In this document: positions 35,168 to 47,700 of the stretch, in pieces | Numbering within the stretch: the first letter of the stretch is position 1 | Layout: each line of letters opens with the position of its first letter | From: Monilinia fructicola | Taxonomy: Eukaryota > Ascomycota > Leotiomycetes > Helotiales > Sclerotiniaceae | Reading direction: 5' to 3' | NCBI GenBank assembly: GCA_008692225.1 | Contig: VICG01000007.1 | Coordinates: 1-64,000 of the forward strand | Length of the DNA: 64,000 nt | The notes under the pieces: model-generated | The model's input: only the letters and a program-made list of their open reading frames with translations | Database searches by the model: none | Told to the model about the DNA's origin: nothing | Made by a program: the position numbers and the translations under genes

Positions 35168-36712
35168 ATGGCGGCCAAGTTATCAGATGAAGAACTCCAA
35201 GAAATCTACGCGTTCGCGTTGGATTTGGGGAGGAGAGCAGGCAAGATATTGATGGACGGTGTCGAGAAGAGGTGTGTGGAAGATGAAGGGGAAAAAGAAG
35301 AGGAAAAGATGAATTCGGTGGATATTGTTACGCAGACTGATTTGGGTACGTTGCAATTCTCCTTGCCGAAATGCAAATGAGAAGAATACATCCGATGGAC
35401 GACGCCACGGGATGGATGATATGCAAAGAAACCTACGGCTGATCACGTGGACAAATAGATGTCGAAGCATTCGTCAAACATGAGATATTAAGCCGATACC
35501 CCTCCCATAAGTACATACACCTTTCTCATCTGATGCCCCCTCCCCAAAATGAAGCCACCAGCTCACAAACCCCAGATTCATCGGAGAAGAAACCTATTCC
35601 TCCGGCTCCTCGAAACAATACCTCGTGGACTCCTCTCCGACATGGATTGTCGATCCTCTAGATGGAACAGTAAACTACACGCACCTCTTCCCGATGTTCT
35701 GCATCTCCATCGCCTTCTGCATCGACGGGATCCCCGTCATCGGCGTCATCTACGCTCCCATCCTCGGTGTCTCCTATTCCGCTTTAACTGGACACGGGGC
35801 GTGGGAAAATGATCGCGTAGGTTCTAGTGATGGGGTTGCTTCTGATGGTGCCAGTTTTTCTGCGGGAAGTTTGAAGAAAAGGCGGAGGTTGCCTTATGTG
35901 AAGGGGAAGCCGTTAGGGGAAGAAGCGCCAAAGGGGTGTACATTTAGTTGTGAGTGGGGGAAAGATAGGAGGGATATTGAGGGGGGAAATCTGAGGAAGA
36001 AGATTGATAGTTTTGTCAACATGGCTACGGAGATTGGGGGGAGAGGTGGGAAAGGAGGGATGGTGCATGGGGTGAGAAGTTTGGGGAGGTGAGTGATCAG
36101 CGTTTCTTTAACCCATGTGATATAGGAGATGAGGGAAGAGAGAACTAACGCTAATTAAACTTCAGCGCAACTATGGATCTAGCCTACACAGCAACGGGAG
36201 CCTTTGATATCTGGTGGGAAGGAGGGTGTTGGGAATGGTTCGTCAATTTAACATTTATCCATCTATCTACTTCATTCTCCCTCTGAATCCCCAATCTAAC
36301 CCTACCGCATTTTCCCCTCCATTCCACTTTCCCTCCATTCAGCTTCCCCTCCCACCCAACATCGACTAACAACCTCCCAGGGACGTAGCAGCAGGAATCT
36401 GCATCCTCCGCGAAGCCGGCGGTCTGATAACCACTGCCAACCCACCCGCCAACCCCGAAACCGATGCTGTCGAAGAAGTCAGATTGGGCAGTCGATTATA
36501 TCTAGCCATCCGGTATGATTCCCTTCCTCCTTCCCCATGCTTTTGCCATCCCCTCCAAACCCCAATCCCCAATCTCAACTAACAAAACCCCACCCAACCC
36601 CAGACCCGCCGGCGACACCCCCTCAGAAACTGGCAGACAACAACAGGAAAGAGTGGTGCGCGAAGTATGGAAGCGTGTGGAAGCCCTAGATTATACGCGA
36701 CCTGGGGCTTGA
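35168..36712 (+). CDS. qutG: Inositol-monophosphatase-like protein of the quinate cluster
   Basis: Belongs to the inositol monophosphatase fold; the qa-x/QutG member sits in quinate clusters but its substrate is not settled. Six exons, 35168-35345, 35459-35510, 35576-36088, 36166-36237, 36381-36512 and 36604-36712, all GT-AG and phase-consistent, give 351 residues. Metal-site motifs are complete: GEET (exon 3 start), WIVDPLDGTVNYTH, and near the C-terminus CWEWDVAAGICILREAGG, the WDxAAG signature. Dense introns contrast with single-intron qutC and qutR. An ATCACGTG site lies inside intron 1 (35442-35449). It is the last cluster gene; the next gene converges from the other side. Confidence 0.92.
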
Positions 36713-37727
36713 GAGAATCTTGACTGTGACTTTATTGTTGGTGCTGCGTGTACCGGTGGCATTGAGTGGATTGCGGGATTTGAAGCACGATACCTATACT
36801 GTAGAGATGGGTGGGTGGATAGAGATTGTATTGTTCATAGACGTCTATGTGTGTAAATATCTATGTATGGATATCCATCAATTTCAATTTTCATTTTCAG
36901 GTTCAATGCGAACAAAATCATTGTGTAACTTCTATGTGATATTCATGTATAATTATTGCTTACTTTATATATCTTTGTGTTGGTGTGTTTATTACGCAAT
37001 TAATTTACCTATTCCGATTTCCCAAACTCTATTTCAGTCCTATGCCATTCTCTCATCAAAACACGTGTTCGAGTAGTTAGTTCTCGGTCCTTTATCCATT
37101 GGATCTAAATAAAGTACTTTTGATACTCATCTCGCCATGTCGATCGTCACATAAGCGACTGTAGATATGTTGAGAATTTTGTTTAATCTACCAACGCTCC
37201 GTTAAGGACAACTTTCTAGAGGAAAGGTATGCCCCTGCGATCAGTGTAGATCGCATCGCTGGGTGTTTTGTGTGTTTTGTGAAGGGAAAAGGACATAAAG
37301 AGATAGGAGTATGAAATGGAAGAGGTGTGGAGATTCAAGGGCACAAGGACACAAGCTTGAATCGTGCAAGTTGAGCATCACTGATCCACGAGTTGGTAAA
37401 AAAGGGTGAAGAAAAGAGCAAGAAAAATGGTATGCTTGAAAGAAAAAGAATACTTAGGATGAAAAATATCAATATCTCACTGCACCTTATTAATTCAGGA
37501 TGAAAAGCTGATGGATGAGAACTCCTAGTTCTTAGAATTCGCGCCGTTCATTAATCTTCTCGTAAGAAAATTTCCCCCCGTCGTTACATTGCTACCCAGC
37601 AACTAATTTAAAATCTTGTCCGTCTTTCCCTCCAGTACGCCATGCTATGGGTATAGATTTCCCGGAAACAGTAAAGAGCAAATTGCAGATCGATTTGATA
37701 TTAATCAGATGATCATGAACCAAAAAT
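36713..37727. other. Intergenic DNA between convergent qutG and PRPP synthetase
   Basis: About 1 kb. I see only AT-moderate 3' flanking DNA; the small open frame at 36720-37076 has no recognisable domain. Confidence 0.5.
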
Positions 37728-39433
37728 CTAATCGCTAGAATGTGTGAAGAGTGCAGAAATAGATTCTCCATAATGATTTCTTCTGATGGCCTCGGAGAGT
37801 AACTTTGACAAATCTAAAATTTGCAACTTCTTTGCTTCTTTTGCTTTCTCTTGTGGAATCGGGAACGAGTTGGTAACGACTATCACATCAATGCAGTCAC
37901 AGTTTTGAAGTTCTTCGAGGGCATCTCCTCCAAAAAGGCCATGTGTAGCAATACAGTAAACCTTTTTGGCGCCACCGCGTTTGACCACTGTTTCAGCTGC
38001 AGCAATCCAGCTGCCAGCTTTATCGATCATATCATCAACGATGAACACGGTACGATTTCGAACATCTCCTACTAATGTGATCATCTGTTCGAGGGCTGGG
38101 TCTTTGAAACCTTCCTCTTCTTCATCTGATGCATCTCCAGCAGCATCTGCCGTTCCCCCAAGGGCATGCGGTTCAGGGTTGAAGATTGAAGATGCCATAG
38201 AGATCGACATAGGGTCATCCTCAGGACGCTCGAGAATCAATGAAGATGACATGGCAGATTGTGTAGGTGAAGGATAGTCATCTGAAACGATGTGGCCTTG
38301 AACTAATCGGCCATGGGTGACCTCACGAGCACGCTCGTCTGTATATTGTGCATCTATCGCTTCATCAACAGGTGCAGATCTTGGTGGTGGGGTAGTATGT
38401 GCTCGGGTAAGAGGCGAAGGTGCTCCAACAGAGTTTCTATGTCCAGATCTAATAGCCGATGGCAGGTTTGAAGCGCGTTGGGGAGAAGGGTAGCTATCTT
38501 GACGGGGTCTTGTCTGTCGGGGAGGTGAACCACTGTTTGATACAGTTGTAGAGGTCGGTTCCGCTTCTGCGCCGTTTGTCTTGGGTTCTTCTGCAGTCTC
38601 CTCCTTCACAGCTGGGGATGCTCTAATTTGTAAGTTGTTGATATCTGAGTCCAAATCTTCGCCCGTAGAGTCTTCTAGTCGACTCATAATCATACTCATT
38701 GACATACTGGCAGGTGTTCGTCTTTTGTCTGTTGTAACCATTCCGAAATTGAGCTTCAAAGCATCTGCTAGAGAAGTAACTCTTTTTGTGCCACCCGCAT
38801 TCTTCGACACACAAACGGCCTCTCTCCACTCCGGTACATTGCGTCGGATCCAACGCGCGATCAGTGGTTCCGCATGAAGATTGTCGACGGGACATTTGAA
38901 AAAGCCCTGCATTTGAGAGGCATGAAGGTCGACCGTAATGACATGATTAATTCCGGCAACGTGTAAAAGGTTCGCAAGCATACGAGCTGTAATGGCACCT
39001 CTATGGGATTTCTTCTTCGATTGTCTACTATATGGGAAGTATGGCAAAACCGCTGTTGAGAGGTTAGCATGCGAATAGTTTTGAAAGGCTTAAAGAAATT
39101 GAGTTCACCAACCTGTAATTTTGTTCGCCGATCCTCCTTTGCAAGCAGATATCATAATGAGAAGCTCCATGATACTATCATTGATCTTAGAACTACCCGA
39201 TTGAACGACGAATACATCCTTCTCTCGAATACTGGTCATGATCTTAACGCTTGTCTCTCCCTATGGATGTTTTGTTAGTCCGATGATTTCAATTGGATCG
39301 TGGTGATAAGAGTAGTAAGTACATTTGCGAATTGAGTAAGCTCAACTGGAGCAGAAGGCATTCCCAAGTTTGAACATATCTGATCAGTGAGTTTCGGGCA
39401 TGAACTGCCGGAGAAAATGAGTGTGTTGCGCAT
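37728..39433 (-). CDS. Ribose-phosphate pyrophosphokinase with large insert
   Basis: Makes PRPP from ribose 5-phosphate and ATP for nucleotide, histidine and tryptophan synthesis. Exons on the minus strand: 39323-39433, 39113-39260 and 37728-39052, in phase, 527 residues. N-terminal MRNTLIFSGSSCPKLTDQIC, then ANGETSVKI, VVQSGSS and VLPYFPYSRQSKK are classical for the family, as is DLHASQMQGFF. The C-terminal part has VFIVDDMIDKAGSWIAAAE, the PRPP-binding loop. Between about residues 205 and 410 a serine-, proline- and acid-rich insert interrupts the enzyme. Yeast Prs1 and Prs5 carry such non-homologous regions, so this is the insert-bearing subunit of a heteromeric enzyme; I cannot tell which of the two it corresponds to. 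No frame break. Confidence 0.92.
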
Positions 39434-39900
39434 CTTTGATGAAGATGTTTTCTTTTTTCTTTTTTCTTTTCTCTTTTCTCTTTTCTCTTTTCTCTTTTCT
39501 CTTTTCTCTTTTCCGCCGTTCTGGGTGCGGGGAGGGGGAGGGGGAGGGGGAAGTTGAAAAGACTATTGAAAGACGTTCAAGTGCAAGTTCAAGTTCAAGG
39601 ACGAGACAAGAATGAAAAGAAAAGAAAAAGTTGTGTGGGTGGAATAAGTTTATGGTGGTGGGTTGATTACGTGAAAGAGGCTGTGGCTGAATTTTGCTTG
39701 GAAAAAAGACTGAAGGGAATCAAGAGAATACGGAGTGGAGAGAGAGTAGAGAGAGTAGAGAAAGACTAGAGAGAGAGAGTAGAAAGAGAGACTAGAGGAG
39801 ACTAGAGAGAGAAACTAGAGAGAGAGACTAGAGACTAGAGACTAGAGACTACTCGAGGATCTGCCTCCTCGTAAATACTACTTGATTATAAGAGAGGACT

Positions 39901-39955
<55 letters not shown>

Positions 39956-40118
39956 GTAAAGGTTGAGCCTCAGAATTCAAGTTCACTCCTTCATCTGTTG
40001 ATCCCTTCACCAAAGGTTTTATTTATATCTTCTATTCTTTCAGCAAACATCGTCTCTCGATTCATACATATACAATCATACATATACTTTACAGACAACC
40101 ACGACGACGACGACGACG

Positions 40119-40167
<49 letters not shown>

Positions 40168-40270
40168 ACCCATTGTCAAAACATCGTACTCAATTAGTAT
40201 CGATATAATTATCATAATAAAATGTTAAAAGAAGTTCAAAACATAAACCTTGTTGTCGCCCTTGAACACA
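39434..40270. promoter_or_regulatory. Divergent promoter packed with simple repeats
   Basis: The 837 bases between the PRPP synthetase (leftward) and the Asteroid-type gene (rightward) contain, in order: a TCTTTTC array (39445-39512), a GGGGGA array (39530-39552), a long purine-rich GAGAGTAGA tract (39736-39850), an (AAT)n run (39903-39956), and (ACG)n passing into (ACA)n (40098-40165). Open frames made of poly-Asp, poly-Asn or poly-Leu here are these repeats read as protein. Confidence 0.75.
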
Positions 40271-42172
40271 ATGGGAATTCCACATCTAATAACCTTCTTG
40301 CGGCCATACGCGACCCTCAGTTCATTGAAGGGCAAAGATATTGTGATTGATGGTCCAGGGTTGGCATATCATATTTATCATGTATGTTTAGGTACTAGAA
40401 ATGCTGCGGGCAATTATTTCGAGGCAAATCCATCCTACAAAGAACTTGGAGAGACGGTATTGAAATGGTTGGATGGTTTAGAAGGTAGCGGTGGCGTGGT
40501 GTAAGTTAAGTTCTAGGTGATCAAAGGTTCCATCGCATCCGTGGTGTTGACGGTTTGCAGGAAACGTATATACTTTGATGGATTCCTCCCCCCAGCCAAA
40601 TCAGATGTTCGTCAGCAGAGACTGAATCGAAATACACAGCTATTAGAAAAGTATCACAAGGACTATTCATCTGGCTTGAGGTATCGACTTTCATCAACAA
40701 CCCGAACTACTCCTGCAGCCTTCCCTTTCGCATTTGCTCACCAACGTAATAAATTCACAAAACTTCCAGCGTCATCCTTTCTCGTACCCTCCGTCATTGA
40801 AGCATTGCAAAAATCCAACAAATATAAACATCTCGTTGAGATTGTCCCGGGAGAAGCGGATACATATTGTGCAAGCTATCTCAATCGATATGGTGGAATC
40901 GTTCTCACTGGCGATTCTGACCTCTTAGTTCATGAAATTGGCACCCATGGCTCGGTGAGCTTCTTTCAAGATGTTGAAGTCTTGTCCAAGGCCAATTCAT
41001 GGGAGTTGAAATCCCAAATATTCAATGCAGGATCCATCATTGAACGATTAGGCCTTCCGCCTTCTCATGGCATCCGTGCTCTTGCTTTTGAGATTATTAT
41101 GGATTGCCATGGTAGCTTTTCCAAATTGTTGAAACAAGCGATTGCACTGACCGCTATCAACCAGCACAAAGCGATGTATGAGGACTTCGTTAAGGAGTAC
41201 TTGCCAGTGGAAATTGACGTAGGCACCTTGGATTCAGGGCTGGTAGAAGCGTCTGTAGTGAAGAATGCTCTTCAAGTCCTTGATCCTCGTATTTGTGAGT
41301 ATGTTCTTCAATTTCCTTATCTCACGAGATGCCTCGGTCTCTCTCAGCCTTCAAGCACCTCCCAGGATTGTGTGAAGGATATCAATATATTTCTCCCATT
41401 CCTCATCGACTCTCCTTCACGAACCAATGCTTGGGAGATGTCGACGTCCATACGTCAATTGGCATATGGTTGCATCAATTTAATTCTCCCAGTCGAAGAG
41501 AGGAGAACATCTGTTTTTGAACACAAGAGACAAGCAAATGCCTCGCGCGGGAGAGAGTGGGAGATTCCAGCCACTTCAGGCATTCCAGGAGCTTGCGCGG
41601 AAGTTTTGAGATTCCTTCACGAAAGCCGGATCAACTCTGAAGGGCAATCCATTACTGACAGCTGGACCTTTACTGCATTCCTGCAAGAAGCCGAGTGGTC
41701 GCAGTCAATAGATAAAGGGTGCCTGGGTAAACAGATATTGAAGGGACACCAGAATTTAGATCCTGATCACATTTCTCGTAAGGCGAGTGAGTGGGATTGG
41801 GATATGATACATCTTATGGCTCAAATTCAAGGATCCTATTACTCCTTCAGAATTTTGAAACAGATGATAAATTTTTTAGTCTTGATTGGCCGTCGTGGTA
41901 CAATTGCTCAACCACTCTTGCAACTAAATGACATCCTTCAAGACCTCCCATGCCTCAGTGCCCTTGACGGTTTCGAGCAAATGGACTCCATGTTGACAAC
42001 GATGAAGGGATCTATCCTTGGCGGTCTAGGTCAAGAGAAAGGACCATCAGTTGCCGCTCCTGCAGAAGCGTCGAAAGACAAGAAGAAGAGGAAAAGAGAT
42101 CAGACGAAGGCGCCTGTCACAGCAAATAAAAAATCAACAAACCCATTTGAATTGTTGGGCTCTGATTGGTAG
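40271..42172 (+). CDS. Asteroid/XPG-like domain protein
   Basis: Member of the XPG-related Asteroid family; substrate and process are not established. Exons 40271-40500 and 40561-42172 (60-base intron, phase 2) give 613 residues. The N-terminus MGIPHLITFLRPYATLSSLK with IVIDGPGLAYHIYH is the XPG-N pattern. VVKRIYFDGFLPPAKSDVR spans the splice. The internal XPG region has VPGEADTYCASYL and LTGDSDLLVHE, so the acidic metal ligands are largely kept. The C-terminus is lysine-rich (KDKKKRKRDQTK), likely a nuclear localisation signal. ATG 40271 is chosen because the conserved MGI start follows directly; an upstream in-frame TTG is not needed. Confidence 0.88.
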
Positions 42173-43028
42173 TTTTATGATCCTTGTTTATGCCATTGGA
42201 AGATGACAGTGGGTAGGGAATATGTCACCACCTGTGATCACGGTATGGCTGGTTATATTTCATAAAAAACTTGGGATACCGATATCATAGTCTCGACACA
42301 CCATGCCAAAACGGCGGTCATTTTATGAGTCAAATGCTATGATCCAAGGAAACACGGACAGACGGTGGTTGAGCTAGCAGCTCTTTTCGTGAAGAACGAA
42401 AGGATAGCCAGCCAAGCAGATCAGCGAGAAAGCTTTCCCGCCTTTTTCAGTATCGTTCGAGGCTAACCAAAATGGACACCCGTGGACATCTTTGGCTTGG
42501 AAGTATTGAAAGAGCCAATTATAGGAGTAAAGATGGGGGAAATGGAAAAGGAAGAAGTATGAGACTTGAAGTTTGTAGCGATTGAGTAGAGTAATACCAC
42601 ATTTGGTGAGAATAGAACTATCAAGATTTCTATTGTGACATTCTTTGGTGAAGTATATCGTCTTTCTCAGCCTCATCCATAAAATTGAATACTACTGGGT
42701 AGCTGGAGGCTTTTGATATTGACAAGGTGATCACGGGATTGCGGTATAGGAGAGGGGAGAGGGGAGAGAAGATAGAGGAGAAAGGAGAGAGGAGAGAGGG
42801 AAGATGAAAGAGGAAAGAGAAAAGAGAGAATTGATAAATTATAACGGAAAGAAGTAAATTTCTTCATATTCCCTTTTAGTCCTAGCTTATATTTCTTCTC
42901 TCGTACTATTCATTCTTCTTCATAACTCCATATTCATTCACTCACCTTCGTCTATTTGTTTGTTTATTTATTTCCTCAACAATTTCTTGGTCCCTTGAAC
43001 CTCAACTTTACACAACAAAAGCGCAACC
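42173..43028. other. Intergenic DNA upstream of the SIM-containing protein gene
   Basis: Contains a purine-rich GGAGAG tract (42750-42835) and a CT-rich leader (42890-43020) before the next start. No gene supported. Confidence 0.5.
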
Positions 43029-44708
43029 ATGGCGGACCTCATCATGGAGAACGGAGGCAGAGACAAAGGTCACCAGAGCGTCTTGAATGTTGATAGAGAT
43101 GTTTTGAATACTATTGTCAACGAGAAGAATATCTTCAGTACTGATATCATACATATATCTTCTGGTGAGGAAGTCGACGACAGCGAGAGTGATGATAATG
43201 AGTCCAGTCCTGCTCAACCATCCGCCAATACCACAGAGGTTTGTATGATTTTACCTGCTCGTTCTATTGGTGGCAGAGCTTACTACTTGCTAACTATAGT
43301 TATTATCACAGCAGATGATCGCAGAAGATTACATACCATTGCTTCCAGGAGTAACAATCAATCAAGGAGTATCATTCAATCAAGATCGAGTCCAACGCGG
43401 AAGGATTATTAAATCGAGAGCTTGCAATGCAAATAATGTATCTGGTCAAATTAATCGTCGACAACAATCAGTTCATGTCCCGATCCCTCAAGACAGAGCA
43501 ACTCGATCGGGTCCAGGACAAATCCGACAATTCGAGTCAACTAAATTCATAGATCGCCTATACTCACCCAAGAGTCTGGATTCGAAAGGTAGGACTTGAT
43601 TCGATCTCTAATTCGAAGTTTCAACATACCGCGCTAATTCGAACATTGAAATGCAGTCAATACTTTATCACATCATAAATATGCGTACATCCTGGGACAG
43701 CGCAATCTTCCTTGTTTACCATTCTTTCTTCAGATCACTCTCCTTCGATCTCTTCAAATGTCTCTGGAATCTATGTGCTACCGATTTGTTCAAAAGTGGC
43801 TTCCTAAAGTACTCGAAGCAAACGAGTGGGACTGTCCTGATGCCATCGAGTTAAGTTGTTGGTGGAGAGCACTTGACAACTGTCAGATACCTATTGAGGC
43901 CATCAGCCCTGGACTTCACCGCCCCCTTGACACCCTTTTCCGTCGCGTGAAAGATATTCGCCATTTTGCAGTACATAGGCTTCCGGATATTGCAATAAGC
44001 AGCATTCAAGAAATGATTACAGATGCTCTCGATATCGCAAAGATGTTTCGTGATGATTCTTACGTTCCACAGCTCAATCTTTGGAGGGAGAAGCTCGAAT
44101 ACTTTTTGAGGGTTTTGCTGGCAGCACGTGGTAATTTGGAAACAGCCCGTGAACTAGACTCGATCAACACTTTGAAACAAAACAATATGAAGGGTCAGGA
44201 TAAGCTGAATCAAGAGATTACGGCACTTGAAATGGAGATTCAGGTAAAGAGACAACGGATAAGCAGTTTGCAGCAAGAGTATCAAGTTCATTGTACGAAT
44301 GAAAACGGAATCATCAATGGAAAACGAAACGTAACTGAAGTACAAAGTGCCGAACAATTTCCAAGGTCACTTAGTACTTTAAAATGGCTTGAAGAGTGCT
44401 TCACTTTGAATCTAGATAGAGATGCGCCTAATGTCAGGGACGAGGCAAGTCTTTCGGGTCAGCTTATCAAGTTGAAAACAATCGGCTCCAGGCCTATTTT
44501 CGCTGCCAGAACCAACATTGGTGGCGGTGGAAATAGATCTAATACTGATGCTGGACTTAGACTTAGTCTCAATGGTATTCCTGGTCTTGGCCGGAGAGCA
44601 TTTAGCGGTCCAGTCCTCCGATCTCATGTCAGAGAACCCATCCCATCTACCGCGTTTGTTGTTGATCTTACGGGAGACGATGATGATGCCGATGAGATGA
44701 TTGCGTAG
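43029..44708 (+). CDS. Uncharacterised protein with two candidate SUMO-interacting motifs
   Basis: I do not recognise the family. Exons 43029-43238, 43315-43588 and 43657-44708 are in phase and give 511 residues; the second acceptor is an NAGNAG (CAGCAG), so one extra glutamine is possible. Seen in the sequence: an acidic N-terminal part with IIHIS (residues 40-44) followed by SGEEVDDSESDDNE; a folded middle containing FRRVKDIRHFAVHRLP; a coiled-coil stretch of about 30 residues near 343-371; and a C-terminal tail FVVDLTGDDDDADEMIA. Both IIHIS and VVDLT followed by acidic residues fit the SUMO-interacting motif pattern. The likely site of action would be the nucleus, but this is inference. 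Other fungi may have homologues annotated only as hypothetical. Confidence 0.82.
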
Positions 44709-47700
44709 AGAGTTTCCAAGGGCAAATGCTGTTATGGCAGTTTTATTGAAGTAGGATTGTGGCATCAGGTTGATAATATGTCAAATCCAGACTAGGGTGC
44801 TTGTTGATGTTAAATTCTGAATAGAAACATTGAGTGTTACTCTGAATCGTCAATAATGCCTTCTCGATATGTGCTGGTGAAAGGTGGACAAGCTACCGAG
44901 GGTGTGGTGTAACGGATTTCGTTGTGGTTGCCAGTTCACAGACTTGACTGTACCTAGACTCTACCATTGGATATAGACGATATATGCGTCAAAATCTTGA
45001 TCTTAAAGTTCAGTAGAGCGAAGTAAAGTTGAACAAAAACTGTCAAAATTGCAAAGTATTTATCGTGACTCTGAGACTATAACTAACTCTACAATTTCAC
45101 ATGGCTCAAAGTAGTAACAACAGGCCTAATATATGAATACAAGATGATCTTCTAATCGACAAAACACCCATCAAGAATCAAGACCAGACACAAGATTCGA
45201 CAATTCTAAGCAGTGATAGTAACAATTCAATCCATGATTCATCAAAGCCGAGACCTCATAGATTCAAGATCTTTCACACCACTTATACACGTCCACCATC
45301 AAAACCAAAGCATGAGCAGCCTGTACCCTCAAAATCAATATCGACATCACCTTCACCCCCCCCCCCCCCCTTTTCAAAAGCCCCACGAACAAACTCTCAG
45401 ACTCCTGTCCCAAAACCCTTGTGATGTCCTCCGTGCTATAGCCCCTCCATCCCATCCCACCCCATTCCAATCTATCTCCTCCTCATCCCCATCCTCATCC
45501 TCATCCTCATCCTCATCCTTAAAACCACCCCCCCCTATCCTAACGTCGAGGAAAAGATACGCTGTACCTGCATGCAAAATCCCGGCTTCGATTCTTCGAT
45601 TCTTGGAAATATAATATACGATGTAGGCTATGTATATTCTTCAAGATTTTGCATGGGGGTTGTAGTTTGGTGCGGAATGGGATGGGATGGGATTAGGAGG
45701 TTGCGATATGTGATAAGGTTATGTGATGTGTGATATATTGGAGAAGGTCCTGGTGATTATCGTGCATGACGTGATGTGTTGTGTTGGGTTGGATTGAGTC
45801 TGACTGGGTTGTTGATGTTGGGTGTTTGTGTGTGTGCGACATTCAAAATTAAGAATGAAGGATTGGTGGGTTGGTGATTATTGGTAGGTAGATGCAGATA
45901 TACAGTACGCATCACCAGATTCGCTTAAAGTGGACGATTTGAAGAGATTTTTAGAATTCTGGGAATAAACTCGGTTCATGCGTACAGGTTAGTAGAGCTC
46001 GCTGAGTTTGTCGATGCGGCAGTTCGGTTTTGGTATTGTGTGTTGATTGATGGGCTTTAGATATCAACGAAAACTATGTTGTTGTCTTCTGCTTTGATTT
46101 TGATATAAAACCCACTCACTCACTATAGTTTTCTACCCGACCTACCAGCCGTAACAAGTCACAAATCACAAACCAGAATAAGACTCTTGACTACTACCTC
46201 AAATATCCTGTACATACACACCACGAAGCATCAAGGATCCCAGAAATCTTCAAACGAGATCAAAATTGAAAATTCTACCTTGTTTTGACTCTACTTCGAA
46301 GCTTGGGCTGAACTTTATATGCATACCCTGGCTGCGAGTATTGCCGCTAGTTCTAGATCTTCATTGATGTGGCTGAAGTGAGCATCGGTAGAAAACTTGA
46401 TGTGAAGTTTGTTTTATACTATATCCGATAGGTTTTTAATCGAGTCCCTTGACTATGCAGTGGGATTGAAGAGGGAAAAGGTGGTGGAATAGGAAGTGTT
46501 TTATCTTTTTGTTATGTTTAGCGGAGAGAAGGAGAAGACATGGATGATGTGAAATTTTCAGATAATATGAGTAATGAATAGAACATACTCGGTTGCTCTA
46601 TTGAACGAAGAGCATGCACATGGCATCAAACATATGAGAAGATGGTACGGCTGTCCTGACTTGGATGAGAACTGCAATTTGAAAGACTGGAAGGTGGGTG
46701 GTTGAAGGTTGTGATATCACTATCGAAGCTAGAAATTTTTTTGAGACCAACCTCCCAATTCCTGGCCTTGTCAACCCTCTCGAGTCGAGAATCGAGATGA
46801 GTATTCTAGGATAGACATCCTCCAGGTAAGTACAGACGGCTTGATAGTATAATGGGGGGAAACGAATAAGAAAAAATTTGATCATTGAAGAGGTAACACT
46901 TGAGTTAGCCGAAGCGACTCCTCATGAATCGAAAAAAAAATATAGGACAGCAGATCGGATACATAACGAAAGGAACATTACTGCTGAACCATCACTCCCA
47001 ACAAGACAATATTCAATACGATGGTTTCAACTATATCCACAAATCAAATAACTTTGAATGTGACGAGAGAAATTATCGCCATAAATTGAGAACATCATTG
47101 AAACTTAAGGTTCCCATTACCAAAAGACCATCTTCTAGAATATGAATATCAGACGGCAAAACCCTGATTTACGAGCCGCAAAATATTGTGATGGACTATT
47201 CCGCTTATAAAAACTTACACTATAATACCTCAATCATTACATGATAGATTTCCGCCTCCCTGTGCACGGCTGTGGTATCGAAGTTCTGCATGCCGATTAG
47301 TAATGATTCTGGATGTCTTACAAGATCTGCTTACATGTAATTCAAGTCATCTTACCAATAACGCCAAGTTCAAACCAAGACATATATTGAAGGAAGATTC
47401 CTCATTGCTGACAGCTTTCACTAGCGTGTTACTCATCAATTACTTACTGTGGAGTGAAAGTGTGTATCCCCCTGATCATCCGCACCAATCACAACCGAAT
47501 ATACGTGGGAATATGTCAAGGACCACCGAAATGGAAAACAAAACATTGATTCGAAGCATTTGAAAGTTTGTTTTGATGCATTTTACTCCACCCCCGGTTA
47601 TAGATGAGATGCTGTTACATTAAGCATGATTGTTTCTCGCTGAGTAAAGAGGCTGCATGTATGTTCCCCACGTCATTGATCCCACGGACTAGATGCCCGG

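Noticed and set aside
39991..40228. Poly-Asp/Asn (plus strand) and poly-Leu/Ser (minus strand) open frames
   Set aside because: Both are translations of the ACG/ACA triplet run in the divergent promoter.
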